DNA of 57,410 bases from CAZLLE01 sp964560425 (GTDB taxonomy: Bacteria; Campylobacterota; Campylobacteria; Campylobacterales; QNZT01). Both the position numbers and the translations under genes were made by a program. Shown here one piece after another: positions 32,227-40,906 of this stretch. The stretch lies in contig CAZLLE010000014.1 of the NCBI GenBank assembly GCA_964560425.1, positions 1-57,410 on the forward strand. The letters run 5' to 3'. A model generated the notes under the pieces. That model was not told the origin of the DNA. It was given only the letters and a program-made list of their open reading frames with translations, and made no database searches. Within the stretch, counting starts at the first letter, position 1, and each line of letters opens with the position of its first letter.

Positions 32227-33778
32227 TATTAGAAATTTATTGGAATATGCAAATCAAACAGATCCTAATAAAATAGCACTCATTCAAAATAACATAAGTA
32301 TTACATTTAGAGAGTTGTATGAAAAAGTAAACCAAGTAGCAAACTATTTTAGCTCTCTAAAACTTCCAAAAGGTAGTCGTATTGGCATTCACTCAAATAA
32401 AAGTGTAGAACAAGTTATTGCTATTTTGGCAATTTTATCCACAGATTATGTAATTGTACCAATTACTAGATTTCTAAAACCAGAACAGGTAGAACATATC
32501 ATCAAAGATTGTGATATTTCATGTATTATCACGGATAAATTAAAATATAAAAATATATCATCAATTAATTTTAATGGCAAAATTGTAACTTATGAATCAA
32601 TTAGTAAAGATGGCGTATCATTTGATGAGCTCTATAAATATTATGATAAAAATTATAGTTGCAATATCAAAGGACATGACAATGCTGTAATTACATATAG
32701 TTTTGGAGCAACTGGATTTCCAAAAGGGATAGTAATTACACATAGAAATTTAATTGATGGAGCTAGAGTTGTATCTAACTATCTTCATCTAAAAGATAAT
32801 GATGTTATATCAGGACTTCTATCATTTAATCTTGATTATGGTCTAAATCAAATATTTTGTGCCTTATACAAAAAAATTACTCTAGCTATTCACAAACTTC
32901 TCCTTCCTAGTGATTTTTTCAACCATCTAATTCGAGATAAAGTTACAATATTACCACTCATGCCAATTCATATTACACAGATGTTTGATGAAGACTCACA
33001 TCGTCTACCAACGCCACAACAACTCCAAAATATTAGAATTATCACCTCTTCAGGAGGAAAACTGACAAATGAGATGAGAGATAATATAGATAAATATTTT
33101 CAAAATGGACAATTTTTCTCTATGCATGGACTTAGTGAGGCATTTCGTTCGGCATATCTTGACCCTTCTCAAATAAAAATACGCCCCACATCTATAGGCA
33201 AAGCAATACCAGATGTGGATCTATATGTAATAAATAAAGATGGAGAAGATTGCAAACCTAGAGAAGTAGGCGAACTAATCCACAGAGGAGCTTGCATATA
33301 TAAGGGATATTGGAACTCACCACAAGACACAAATATACGATTTAAAAGCATAAAAATATTAGAAAAAGTTATAAACCTTGAGGGTCAACTTACAGATGAA
33401 CTTGTAGTAGCGAGTGGTGATTTTGTATATAGAGATGAAGAAGATTACATATATTTTGTAGGAAGAGATGACAATATGATCAAAACAAGTGGTTATCGTG
33501 TAAGCCCTACAGAGATAGAGAGTGTAGTATATGAAAATATTCCAAATATTATCTCTGCTGCAATTTTTTCTGTTGAAAATGAGAAGATAGAAGAGGAGAT
33601 TGTTTTGGTATATAGTGCTCCTCATGAGATATCTAAAAATGAACTAATATTTGAACTCAAAAAACATTTAGCAAACTACATGATCCCATCTATTATTGTC
33701 TATAAAAAGAGTATTCCTCTTCGTTATGGAGAGATTGATAAAGATGCACTAAAAATAGAGGTATTAAAGGGTCTTTAG
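32213..33778 (+). CDS. Adenylate-forming (AMP-binding) ligase, exosortase-A-associated-like, A10 Lys absent
   Basis: The 521 residues have the ANL layout: core 3 as YSFGATGFPKG, core 5-like MHGLSEAFRSAYL, core 7/8 SGDFVYR and YFVGRDDNMIKTSGYRVSPTEIE, and a C-terminal swivelling domain. The segments SEAFRSAYLDP, RPTSIGKAIPDV and LDYGLNQ resemble, from memory, the AMP-forming ligases of exosortase A loci. The A10 motif, normally P-x-x-x-x-G-K-I-D-R, reads PLRYGEIDK, so the adenylation lysine is Glu507 (codon 33731-33733). It overlaps mutL by 14 nt and ends 1 bp before the MscS gene. The substrate may be methylaspartate or glutamate, by context only. Confidence 0.85.
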   Translation: MSVNSIRNLLEYANQTDPNKIALIQNNISITFRELYEKVNQVANYFSSLKLPKGSRIGIHSNKSVEQVIAILAILSTDYVIVPITRFLKPEQVEHIIKDCDISCIITDKLKYKNISSINFNGKIVTYESISKDGVSFDELYKYYDKNYSCNIKGHDNAVITYSFGATGFPKGIVITHRNLIDGARVVSNYLHLKDNDVISGLLSFNLDYGLNQIFCALYKKITLAIHKLLLPSDFFNHLIRDKVTILPLMPIHITQMFDEDSHRLPTPQQLQNIRIITSSGGKLTNEMRDNIDKYFQNGQFFSMHGLSEAFRSAYLDPSQIKIRPTSIGKAIPDVDLYVINKDGEDCKPREVGELIHRGACIYKGYWNSPQDTNIRFKSIKILEKVINLEGQLTDELVVASGDFVYRDEEDYIYFVGRDDNMIKTSGYRVSPTEIESVVYENIPNIISAAIFSVENEKIEEEIVLVYSAPHEISKNELIFELKKHLANYMIPSIIVYKKSIPLRYGEIDKDALKIEVLKGL

Positions 33779-33779
33779 A

Positions 33780-35630
33780 ATGATAAAAAAAGGAAAATTA
33801 TTATCTACTTTAATTCTATTTTTTATTTTTACACATAGTTTGAGTGCAGATTTTTATAAAAATTTTGAAGAGAAAAAAAATATACTTTTTACTCAAGTAG
33901 AGATTATTGATAATAACGATACAAATCAAAGTATTAGTATTGAGGGAGATAATAAACTAGAAGATAAACTTCTATTTTATAATGAAATTATCACAACTAT
34001 CAAACAGAGACCTTATGAATTAAAAGCACCTAGTGGATACGAAAAAGAGAAAAATATATTAAGAAATAGAATAAAAGCAAACCGTGCTAGAGATAATAGA
34101 CTAGCCATTATCAGAGATCAAATAATGCTCGATAATCTATATATCAGATATCAAACTCACTCACTCTTTTTTAAGCTTTCAAAATATTTTGCCTCTTTTG
34201 AGGAGGAAAAAATTGAAGATTTAATAGATTTACATCTTCAAAATTTACAAAATATAGATATAGAAAAATATAAACAAGAGGTCCAAAAACTAAAAAATGC
34301 AACTTTCAATGTAGCAATAGAACTCAAAAAAAACTTTAATAAATTAAAACCAAACTACTATTTTTATGAAGATTTTTTAGATTATCTTGATGATAATGAG
34401 AAGCAACTATTCAGCGAAAAATCACTATTTCAAAGATTAGATTTTGGTGATCTCATAGAAAAAATTAACAATATTACAATTTTTTCAAAATTTAATGTAA
34501 TATTAAAATATATCTATATAGATTCTGGAAAATTAATTATATTTTTAATTATAACAATTTTATCTTTTCTTCTTAAAAATCTTGGACAGACCATCATATT
34601 ACCAGCTCTTAGAAAACTATTAAATATTTCAAGCCCTGAAAATTTTATTATTACTAGTGAAGATTTTGATAAATTAAAAACTCCACTAGCACTTATCATG
34701 AAAACATTCGGACTTAATATTGCATTGAGCGTACTTTTTTATCCAAATGCTATGTCAGAAGCATTTGAAATTGCTTTTTATACCATATATCTTTTTGCCT
34801 TTGCAAAATTTTTAATTACACTCATAGATATTTTGATTAATATCTATTTTGATACTCATGGCAGAAGAAAGAATTTACAATTTAGAAAAGAGCTTGTTCG
34901 ACTTATAATCCAAATGACAAAAGCTGTTATTATTACAGTAGCTTTTTTACTATTTCTTAAAAAAATAGGAGTAGATATAACGGCATTTATTGCATCATTG
35001 GGACTTGGTGGATTAGTTATTGCTATGGCTTCAAAAGATACAATTTCAAACTTTTTTGGATCAATAAAAATTATTCTTGATGAATCCTTTTCTCAAGGAG
35101 ATTGGATTAAAGTCTCTCAAGCAGAAGGAACAGTAGTGGCTCTTGGTTTTATTAGTACAAAAATACGAACTTTTGATAATGCACTTATATCTGTACCAAA
35201 TGCTCTACTTGCAAATGAGAGCGTCAAAAACTGGAACAGAAGAAGGGTAGGAAGACGCATCAAAATGCATATTGGAGTATCTTATAATGCAAAAAAAGAG
35301 GATTTAGTAAAAGCAGTTGATGAGATAAGAGAGATGCTTATAAAACATCCTGATATAGCGACACCTACAAAAATAGAGCAACAAAAGAGAAAATCTGCCC
35401 TACTTGATATTAATGAAGCTAGTGGAATCAAAACAACCCTACTTGTACATATTGATGAATTTGCAGACTCATCTATTAATATCTTAGTTTATACTTTTTC
35501 AAAAACAGTAAAATGGAGTGAATGGCTAGAAGTAAAACAAGATGTAATGTTAAAAATATGGGAAATAGTTGAAAATAATAATTTAGAGATGGCATTTCCT
35601 ACACAAACTATTCATATAGAAAAATCCTAA
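33780..35630 (+). CDS. MscS-family mechanosensitive channel with periplasmic extension, 616 aa
   Basis: A signal peptide (about 1-23, LSADF) is followed by a ~210-residue helical, charged periplasmic region, then about four membrane helices. The pore helix and beta domain are classic: ITAFIASLGLGGLVIAMASKDTISNFFGS, then FSQGDWIK and the FDNALISVPNALLAN strand. Only 1 bp separates it from the ligase gene, so it is the last gene of the mutase operon. MscS channels release small solutes on membrane tension. In this context it might export the product of the pathway, such as an anionic amino acid, but that is inference. Confidence 0.87.
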   Translation: MIKKGKLLSTLILFFIFTHSLSADFYKNFEEKKNILFTQVEIIDNNDTNQSISIEGDNKLEDKLLFYNEIITTIKQRPYELKAPSGYEKEKNILRNRIKANRARDNRLAIIRDQIMLDNLYIRYQTHSLFFKLSKYFASFEEEKIEDLIDLHLQNLQNIDIEKYKQEVQKLKNATFNVAIELKKNFNKLKPNYYFYEDFLDYLDDNEKQLFSEKSLFQRLDFGDLIEKINNITIFSKFNVILKYIYIDSGKLIIFLIITILSFLLKNLGQTIILPALRKLLNISSPENFIITSEDFDKLKTPLALIMKTFGLNIALSVLFYPNAMSEAFEIAFYTIYLFAFAKFLITLIDILINIYFDTHGRRKNLQFRKELVRLIIQMTKAVIITVAFLLFLKKIGVDITAFIASLGLGGLVIAMASKDTISNFFGSIKIILDESFSQGDWIKVSQAEGTVVALGFISTKIRTFDNALISVPNALLANESVKNWNRRRVGRRIKMHIGVSYNAKKEDLVKAVDEIREMLIKHPDIATPTKIEQQKRKSALLDINEASGIKTTLLVHIDEFADSSINILVYTFSKTVKWSEWLEVKQDVMLKIWEIVENNNLEMAFPTQTIHIEKS

Positions 35631-35660
35631 ATTTTCCCCCTCATATAGGGGGAAAATTTA
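35628..35660. terminator. Bidirectional intrinsic terminator
   Basis: A perfect 14-bp stem (35628-35641 with 35647-35660) and 5-nt loop, with five G-C pairs next to the loop and A/T tracts outside, lies between the convergent MscS and CAP-lipoprotein genes. The A/T tracts supply U-runs in both directions. Confidence 0.8.
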
Positions 35661-35661
35661 A

Positions 35662-37455
35662 CTATTGAACATTAATAGTAAAAGCTCTACCATTTGAAGG
35701 AGTAATAGTAACACTACCACTACCTACAGCATCAACTTTTAGAGTATTAAAATCAACAAAACTTGTTTTTACAGATAAATTACCGCTACTGCTAGTATTT
35801 ATTGAATTAAAAAAATCATTACATGAAGCCGGTGGAAGATAAAAATAGGAAGTACCACTTTGAACATTAAATGAATCTCCATTATTAGCAACAGTGTAAT
35901 TTGGAGATGGAAGTGATTTAGTTTTAAAATTCCACTGTTTATTTTTAACAACACCATTATCAATATACTCAATTACTGCGTAATAATCTGTATTCCAATC
36001 CAATCGTTCAAGAGGAAAAAGAACAAATTCATTATCACTCAAGTGATGATTATGATCACTCACTTTATCCATAAACTTGACATTTGTAATCTCTTGATTA
36101 GTAGATGACTGATAAAGTTTAAATGAATTAACACCAACCGCCCCATTTACATATTCTGGATTAAACTGAATACTAATAGGATAACCACTCACACCACATT
36201 CAGGTAGAGGATCTGGACTCTCTTCATAAAAAACAGGTAGAGAATTGCTCTGATTTTCATAAGGCCAAACAACCACTTCCGGATTATTTTGCATATTATT
36301 TCTTGAATCTTTGGCACCCGCATTATAAGTATAAACTACTCTACTACCTTTTTTATCCATACCAATACCAATTTCATCAAATCCAAAATTTAAAAATCCC
36401 AAACGATGATATATAGCTGAAAAAAGACCATCTATAGACTCTTCAACACTTTGATTAGTACCACTAGATACATTTTCACCCACAAAAGATGATGGATAAC
36501 CAGCAGAAGAGACTCTCTCATCCACCGTCACACCCGTAAAATAGGTGTCCCCTGCTCTCTCATAATGACCAACAACATTGTTGGCAACATTATATTTAGA
36601 GTGCATTTGTGCAGCTCTTTGAAGGCTTTGCTCAGTATCATATCCTATCATTCCAGCTAGACTACGAAGTTGATTTAAATATTGAACACCCTTAACACCA
36701 TAATCTGTAGGTGCAGTTTTTGTAGGTACTGTAGCAATAGAGGTAGCAGATAATTCAGGCGATTCAAGAATCTGCTGAGCTTCTGATTCGGTATTTACCT
36801 TATCTTGTTTCATATCTTCAATAATAGGCTCTATTTGTGTCTGAAAATCTTTTTTTAATCTATTAATATCCTCTTGAGGATTCCAATCTAATAGATCTTC
36901 AGCATTAACTTCACCATCTCTATTGATATCACCACCTGAACTAGCATCCTTTAGAAGATTTTCAGAGTGTTCATCAATAATCGCCTCAACCTCTTGAGGT
37001 GTAGTATCTACTTCCAAAGTATCTTTAATATCTTCATATACTGCATCTAAAAGAATATTTACACTCAACCCCCCATCTTCAATTGCATCTGAGGGAAGTA
37101 CAGAGTGTAAAGATCTTGACTCCCTACCTCCAGAAGTAGCATCCTCCTCAAGAGTAGTTTTAATTATATATACACTATCATCCTCAATTTTCTCCTTTAA
37201 AGCATCTGTTACAGGAATAGCTCCAGAAATTTTTGCCTCTTCACTATAATTTAAAACTGTCCTGCCCTCATAAATAGGTTTATCTTCACCAACTTTGGAA
37301 ACGGAATATAAAACAGATTTTTTACTAGCATCTGCTGATGCCGATTTAACTACAGTAGAAATAGAACTACCTTCACTACTAGCTCCTCCTCCACCACAGC
37401 CACTATAAAGCAATGTTGCCACAGGAAACAAAGCTGTTGTTATCTTTCTTTTCAT
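35662..37455 (-). CDS. Lipoprotein with dockerin-like EF-hand and CAP/SCP domain
   Basis: The lipobox LYSGC gives lipid-modified C20, followed by a Gly/Ser linker. Residues ~40-240 are acidic and contain one dockerin-type calcium loop (D176-x-N178-x-D180-G-x-V-x-x-x-D187). A CAP/SCP-like domain follows (about 255-375: YLNQLRSLAGM, HSKYNVANNVVGHYERAG, YHRLGFLNFGFDEIGIGM, RVVYTYNAGA), then an Ig-like sandwich and a Big-2-like C-terminal strand set (GSVTITPSNGRAFTINV). CAP domains of bacteria are poorly characterised surface proteins. It is monocistronic. Confidence 0.82.
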   Translation of the reverse strand: MKRKITTALFPVATLLYSGCGGGGASSEGSSISTVVKSASADASKKSVLYSVSKVGEDKPIYEGRTVLNYSEEAKISGAIPVTDALKEKIEDDSVYIIKTTLEEDATSGGRESRSLHSVLPSDAIEDGGLSVNILLDAVYEDIKDTLEVDTTPQEVEAIIDEHSENLLKDASSGGDINRDGEVNAEDLLDWNPQEDINRLKKDFQTQIEPIIEDMKQDKVNTESEAQQILESPELSATSIATVPTKTAPTDYGVKGVQYLNQLRSLAGMIGYDTEQSLQRAAQMHSKYNVANNVVGHYERAGDTYFTGVTVDERVSSAGYPSSFVGENVSSGTNQSVEESIDGLFSAIYHRLGFLNFGFDEIGIGMDKKGSRVVYTYNAGAKDSRNNMQNNPEVVVWPYENQSNSLPVFYEESPDPLPECGVSGYPISIQFNPEYVNGAVGVNSFKLYQSSTNQEITNVKFMDKVSDHNHHLSDNEFVLFPLERLDWNTDYYAVIEYIDNGVVKNKQWNFKTKSLPSPNYTVANNGDSFNVQSGTSYFYLPPASCNDFFNSINTSSSGNLSVKTSFVDFNTLKVDAVGSGSVTITPSNGRAFTINVQ

Positions 37456-37673
37456 ATATTCACCTCAAACAATAATATTATCTATGTACATAATAGTCCT
37501 AAATTTCTTAATCTTAAATTAAGTTTCAAGCTATCAAACGCTGACTACCTCATGCATATCGTCATATATTTTAAATTATTTAATTATTTTTAGTTTTTGT
37601 ACTACTAGTTTAATCTTGAAATATTTTTTAGTATATTTTATTTATGTTACATTAAGTTACAGAAATAAATGAA

Positions 37674-39299
37674 CTATTTTATCATTGCCTTCAATTGTAA
37701 TAAATCAAGTCCATAAATATCTTTTCTAAACTCTACATTTCCAGATTGAGAGACCTGTGCTGTAAAATATCGTATATGTATAGGGATTTTTTTTGAAAAT
37801 TTTATTGTTTTTGTTTTTTTGCTAATAATCTGATCCATAATAGAAGCATAACTATAAGAGGTATGTTTTGCCATAAGTTCTAAAAAAGCGTAAGGTTTAG
37901 ATAAACGCATACATCCTGAACTAAACAGACGATATCTATAAAGAGTTAAATCTTTGGCATTTGTATCATGTAGATAGACTTGATATCTATTTGGAAATAT
38001 AAACTTCATCTTCCCTAATACATTATGTTCACCAGGATATTGAATAAAAGTATAAGGTAAATAGCTATTTTCATCTAAATATCTACTCCAATCTACAGAA
38101 TATGGATTTATCTCTTTTGATGAGACCAAAGATTTGGAATGAATATGAATATTTTGTTTCAATAAACTAGATGGATCCTCAACTAATTGTGGAATATAGT
38201 CTCGTTTTGATAAGCGTTTTGGGATAATCCAATATGGATTAATAACCATGTACTCCAATTTATCTTCAAAAATAGGTGTCGGACGATCCTCTCTTCCAAC
38301 AATAACACGAATATCCTCCAAAAGCTTACCATATTTATAATAACGCAGGGAAAAAGTAGGGATATTAATAACAATATATTCACTACTTTTAATAGGTGAT
38401 AAAATTTTATATCTCTCAATATTTAACTTTATTTTTTCTAGCTTCTTATCAATAGATTCTCTACTATATAAGATTTCAACCTTACTAAACATACCAGAAA
38501 CTCTAAGATAGTTTCTTTTTTGAAAAGTCATAACAGCTTTTTTCAGTGCTTCATCAAAAAAATCATCTCTAAAATAAGATATATCTACATTTTTAAGATC
38601 ACCAGACTGATAAAGGTATTTTTTTAATTGTAATACTCGATCACCATAATCACCCTCTTTTAGAGTAGACCCATAATCAATTTTTATAAAATTTCCCTTT
38701 TTAGAGAAATATTTATAACGATGATACGCATCTATTAACAATCTATAACCTTCATCTTTAGGCATATAGTTAATTAAATCTTTTGAGATAGTTCCTCTTA
38801 AAAGAGATTTTTTGAGTACAGACAAATAGTTTTTTGATACTTTGCCTCTAGTCCAAACAATATTTTTTTCACTCTGAGATATTAAGGATTGAAATTTATT
38901 CCAATCAATTAGACCCTCATTTAAATTTTTGGCAAAAAGAAAAAAACTATCACTAAGTAAAAGTTCCAATAAGGCACGATTTTTTACTTTAGTTCTACTA
39001 TAAGATCTATTACTATTTAATTGATGAATTAACTTTCTAATCTCATATTGATGATAATCTTCTCTCAAATAGTTTATTTTTGAATTCTCAAGCATATCAA
39101 GCAGATCATACATATTTTTTTCAGACCATATAAGTCTATATCCATTTGATTTATAAAGCTTATTAATTAGATATTTATTTGTAATTTTATAATTACTCTT
39201 AAGAGTTAATATATCTTGCTTACAACAATTTTTGCCAAATGAGCTAAAACTATAAACATTAGAGAATATAAAAATAAGAAGGATAAAAATTTTATTCAT
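37674..39299 (-). CDS. L,D-transpeptidase of the LdtD/YcbB type, 541 aa
   Basis: A signal peptide (1-17) is followed by an N-terminal scaffold (to ~200), a peptidoglycan-binding helical domain (about 210-280, LKEGDYGDRVLQLKKYLYQ) and the YkuD catalytic domain, with YLHDT and the active-site SSGCMRL (C463). The order matches YcbB, in which a capping subdomain is inserted in the catalytic domain. It makes 3-3 crosslinks or attaches lipoproteins in periplasmic peptidoglycan. It lies 39 bp after the beta-barrel gene and is probably cotranscribed with it. Confidence 0.9.
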   Translation of the reverse strand: MNKIFILLIFIFSNVYSFSSFGKNCCKQDILTLKSNYKITNKYLINKLYKSNGYRLIWSEKNMYDLLDMLENSKINYLREDYHQYEIRKLIHQLNSNRSYSRTKVKNRALLELLLSDSFFLFAKNLNEGLIDWNKFQSLISQSEKNIVWTRGKVSKNYLSVLKKSLLRGTISKDLINYMPKDEGYRLLIDAYHRYKYFSKKGNFIKIDYGSTLKEGDYGDRVLQLKKYLYQSGDLKNVDISYFRDDFFDEALKKAVMTFQKRNYLRVSGMFSKVEILYSRESIDKKLEKIKLNIERYKILSPIKSSEYIVINIPTFSLRYYKYGKLLEDIRVIVGREDRPTPIFEDKLEYMVINPYWIIPKRLSKRDYIPQLVEDPSSLLKQNIHIHSKSLVSSKEINPYSVDWSRYLDENSYLPYTFIQYPGEHNVLGKMKFIFPNRYQVYLHDTNAKDLTLYRYRLFSSGCMRLSKPYAFLELMAKHTSYSYASIMDQIISKKTKTIKFSKKIPIHIRYFTAQVSQSGNVEFRKDIYGLDLLQLKAMIK

Positions 39300-39338
39300 C
39301 AGAAGAAGTAGCGAAGAGAAAAAATCTTCACTTCACTA

Positions 39339-40085
39339 CTAAAATTTATAATTAAAACCGATACCAAGAGTATCCAAAGTCAACTCCGCATCTCCACCAC
39401 TACTATCAAAAATATTAAAATTTACATCATGCCATAATCTCACAGCATCAAAAACTACATCTAATCTATTATTAATATGGTATCCAAGCCCAAGACCATA
39501 TGAAACACTACCTTCATCTGCACTTCCTGAGGCATTAGTTCCTGTATTTGTAATATCTACCTTTGATTGAGCATAACCAATTAAGGCAAAAAGATTCAAG
39601 TATCTATTTAAAGGAAGCTGTGGCTTAAGATATAGACCATAAGTCTCTTTTAATTCTGCTTCAAAAGTACCAGTAGTAGAAGTAATATCTTCATTGTTAA
39701 GTCCTGTACCAAATCTAGCCTCAACACCAAAATATTGGTTAAAATCATACCCTACTTTACCAACTATTCCAACCAATGAGTTAAAATCACTTCCAGAGTC
39801 AGCAGAAAATCTTGCATTTACTAAATCCATTCCAATATAAAACGGATATGTAGCAATAACTGGCAACGGTATCACTGGTTGAGAAACTACTGGCTGAGAA
39901 ATAACGGGAGCAGCAACCACAGGAGCTACTGGTACCACTGGAGGAGCCAATGGTATTAATTCCAAATTTTCTTGATTTTGAGCTTGTTGAAGATCTTGCT
40001 GATCATAGTCAACTAATCCTCTAATATCTGCCCCAGCAAACAACCATGAAGCGGTTATAGCTAAGAGTGTTATTTTTCTTATCAT
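39339..40085 (-). CDS. Outer-membrane beta-barrel protein with Pro/Val-rich linker
   Basis: A signal peptide (about 1-17) precedes a Gln-rich stretch and a Pro-Val repeat tract (about residues 45-80: repeats of PV and SQPV), then an eight-strand OmpA/Opa-like barrel (about 80-248: FYIGMDLVNARF, DFNQYFGVEARFG, SYGLGLGYHINNRLDVVFD) ending in IGFNYKF. The proline-rich segment may span or anchor to the peptidoglycan layer, which fits its position next to an L,D-transpeptidase. An AGGAG site precedes the ATG. Confidence 0.82.
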   Translation of the reverse strand: MIRKITLLAITASWLFAGADIRGLVDYDQQDLQQAQNQENLELIPLAPPVVPVAPVVAAPVISQPVVSQPVIPLPVIATYPFYIGMDLVNARFSADSGSDFNSLVGIVGKVGYDFNQYFGVEARFGTGLNNEDITSTTGTFEAELKETYGLYLKPQLPLNRYLNLFALIGYAQSKVDITNTGTNASGSADEGSVSYGLGLGYHINNRLDVVFDAVRLWHDVNFNIFDSSGGDAELTLDTLGIGFNYKF

Positions 40086-40246
40086 TTTATAGTTCTCCTA
40101 TTTCTGAATATAATAAAATTAATTTTACCTAATTTTTCATTAAATAAATGAAAAAAATAAAAAGCTTAAAAAAAAGATATAATATATGTTACAATATCAG
40201 ACCTTAAGCACTAAAAAATCAAACTTACAATTTTAAAGGAGACAAC

Positions 40247-40906
40247 ATCAAAAATATTTTTATTTTTATAGTTACTTTGACACTTACACTACAAGCAACA
40301 ATTTATGAAAATGCAGAAAATTCAAAAACGGGTAATTGGCGTATATTTTTAAAGAGTAATAATATGGAAAAAATTTCAAATGTATATGACAATAGTAAAA
40401 AAAGTAGAGTAATTTCTCTAACAGGCAATCAAAGAAAAAGTGGATTCATGCTTGGCGATTATAAGGGTAAATATGCTTGGAATAATAAAAAAGAGTTTAA
40501 CCTAGAATATAGTATTAAATATAACAAACCCACAAATGTATATGTTCTATTAGAGACAACAAAAGGAATGAGATTTTTAAAATATACACCTAGTAAATTA
40601 GATCTAGGAAATATTATTAAAAACAGATATATCCATATAGCCCTGCCACTTAATAGCGTAGATGGAAAATGGCACACATTCAAGAGGAATCTTCAAAAAG
40701 ATCTTCAAAAATTCCAACCCAACAACAAAATACTAAAAGTAAACGCTTTTATGATCAAAGGAAATGCTAGAGTAGATGATATAAAACTACGAAGTGAGCA
40801 AAACAATGAAAAGATAGAGAGTCTAAACAACAAACCAAAACATGTAATTATGAAAGAGGTAACAACTAAAATATCTACAGAACAACTCTTATCACAGAGG
40901 GATTAA
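40247..40906 (+). CDS. Exported hypothetical protein with apparent ATC start
   Basis: A strong AAAGGAG site at 40235-40241 is followed 5 nt later by ATC, which opens xKNIFIFIVTLTLTLQA, a typical signal peptide ending before TIYENAENS. No ATG, GTG or TTG lies in frame between the upstream stop (40205) and a TTG at 40277, which would remove most of the signal peptide. I therefore place the start at ATC 40247. The mature ~205 residues are beta-rich with a jelly-roll or carbohydrate-binding look (GNWRIFLKSN, SGFMLGDYKGKYAWNN, RYIHIALPLN, DGKWHTFKRNLQKDL). No family is firmly recognised. Its 3' end overlaps kdsA by 4 bp tail to tail. Confidence 0.65.
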   Translation: MKNIFIFIVTLTLTLQATIYENAENSKTGNWRIFLKSNNMEKISNVYDNSKKSRVISLTGNQRKSGFMLGDYKGKYAWNNKKEFNLEYSIKYNKPTNVYVLLETTKGMRFLKYTPSKLDLGNIIKNRYIHIALPLNSVDGKWHTFKRNLQKDLQKFQPNNKILKVNAFMIKGNARVDDIKLRSEQNNEKIESLNNKPKHVIMKEVTTKISTEQLLSQRD

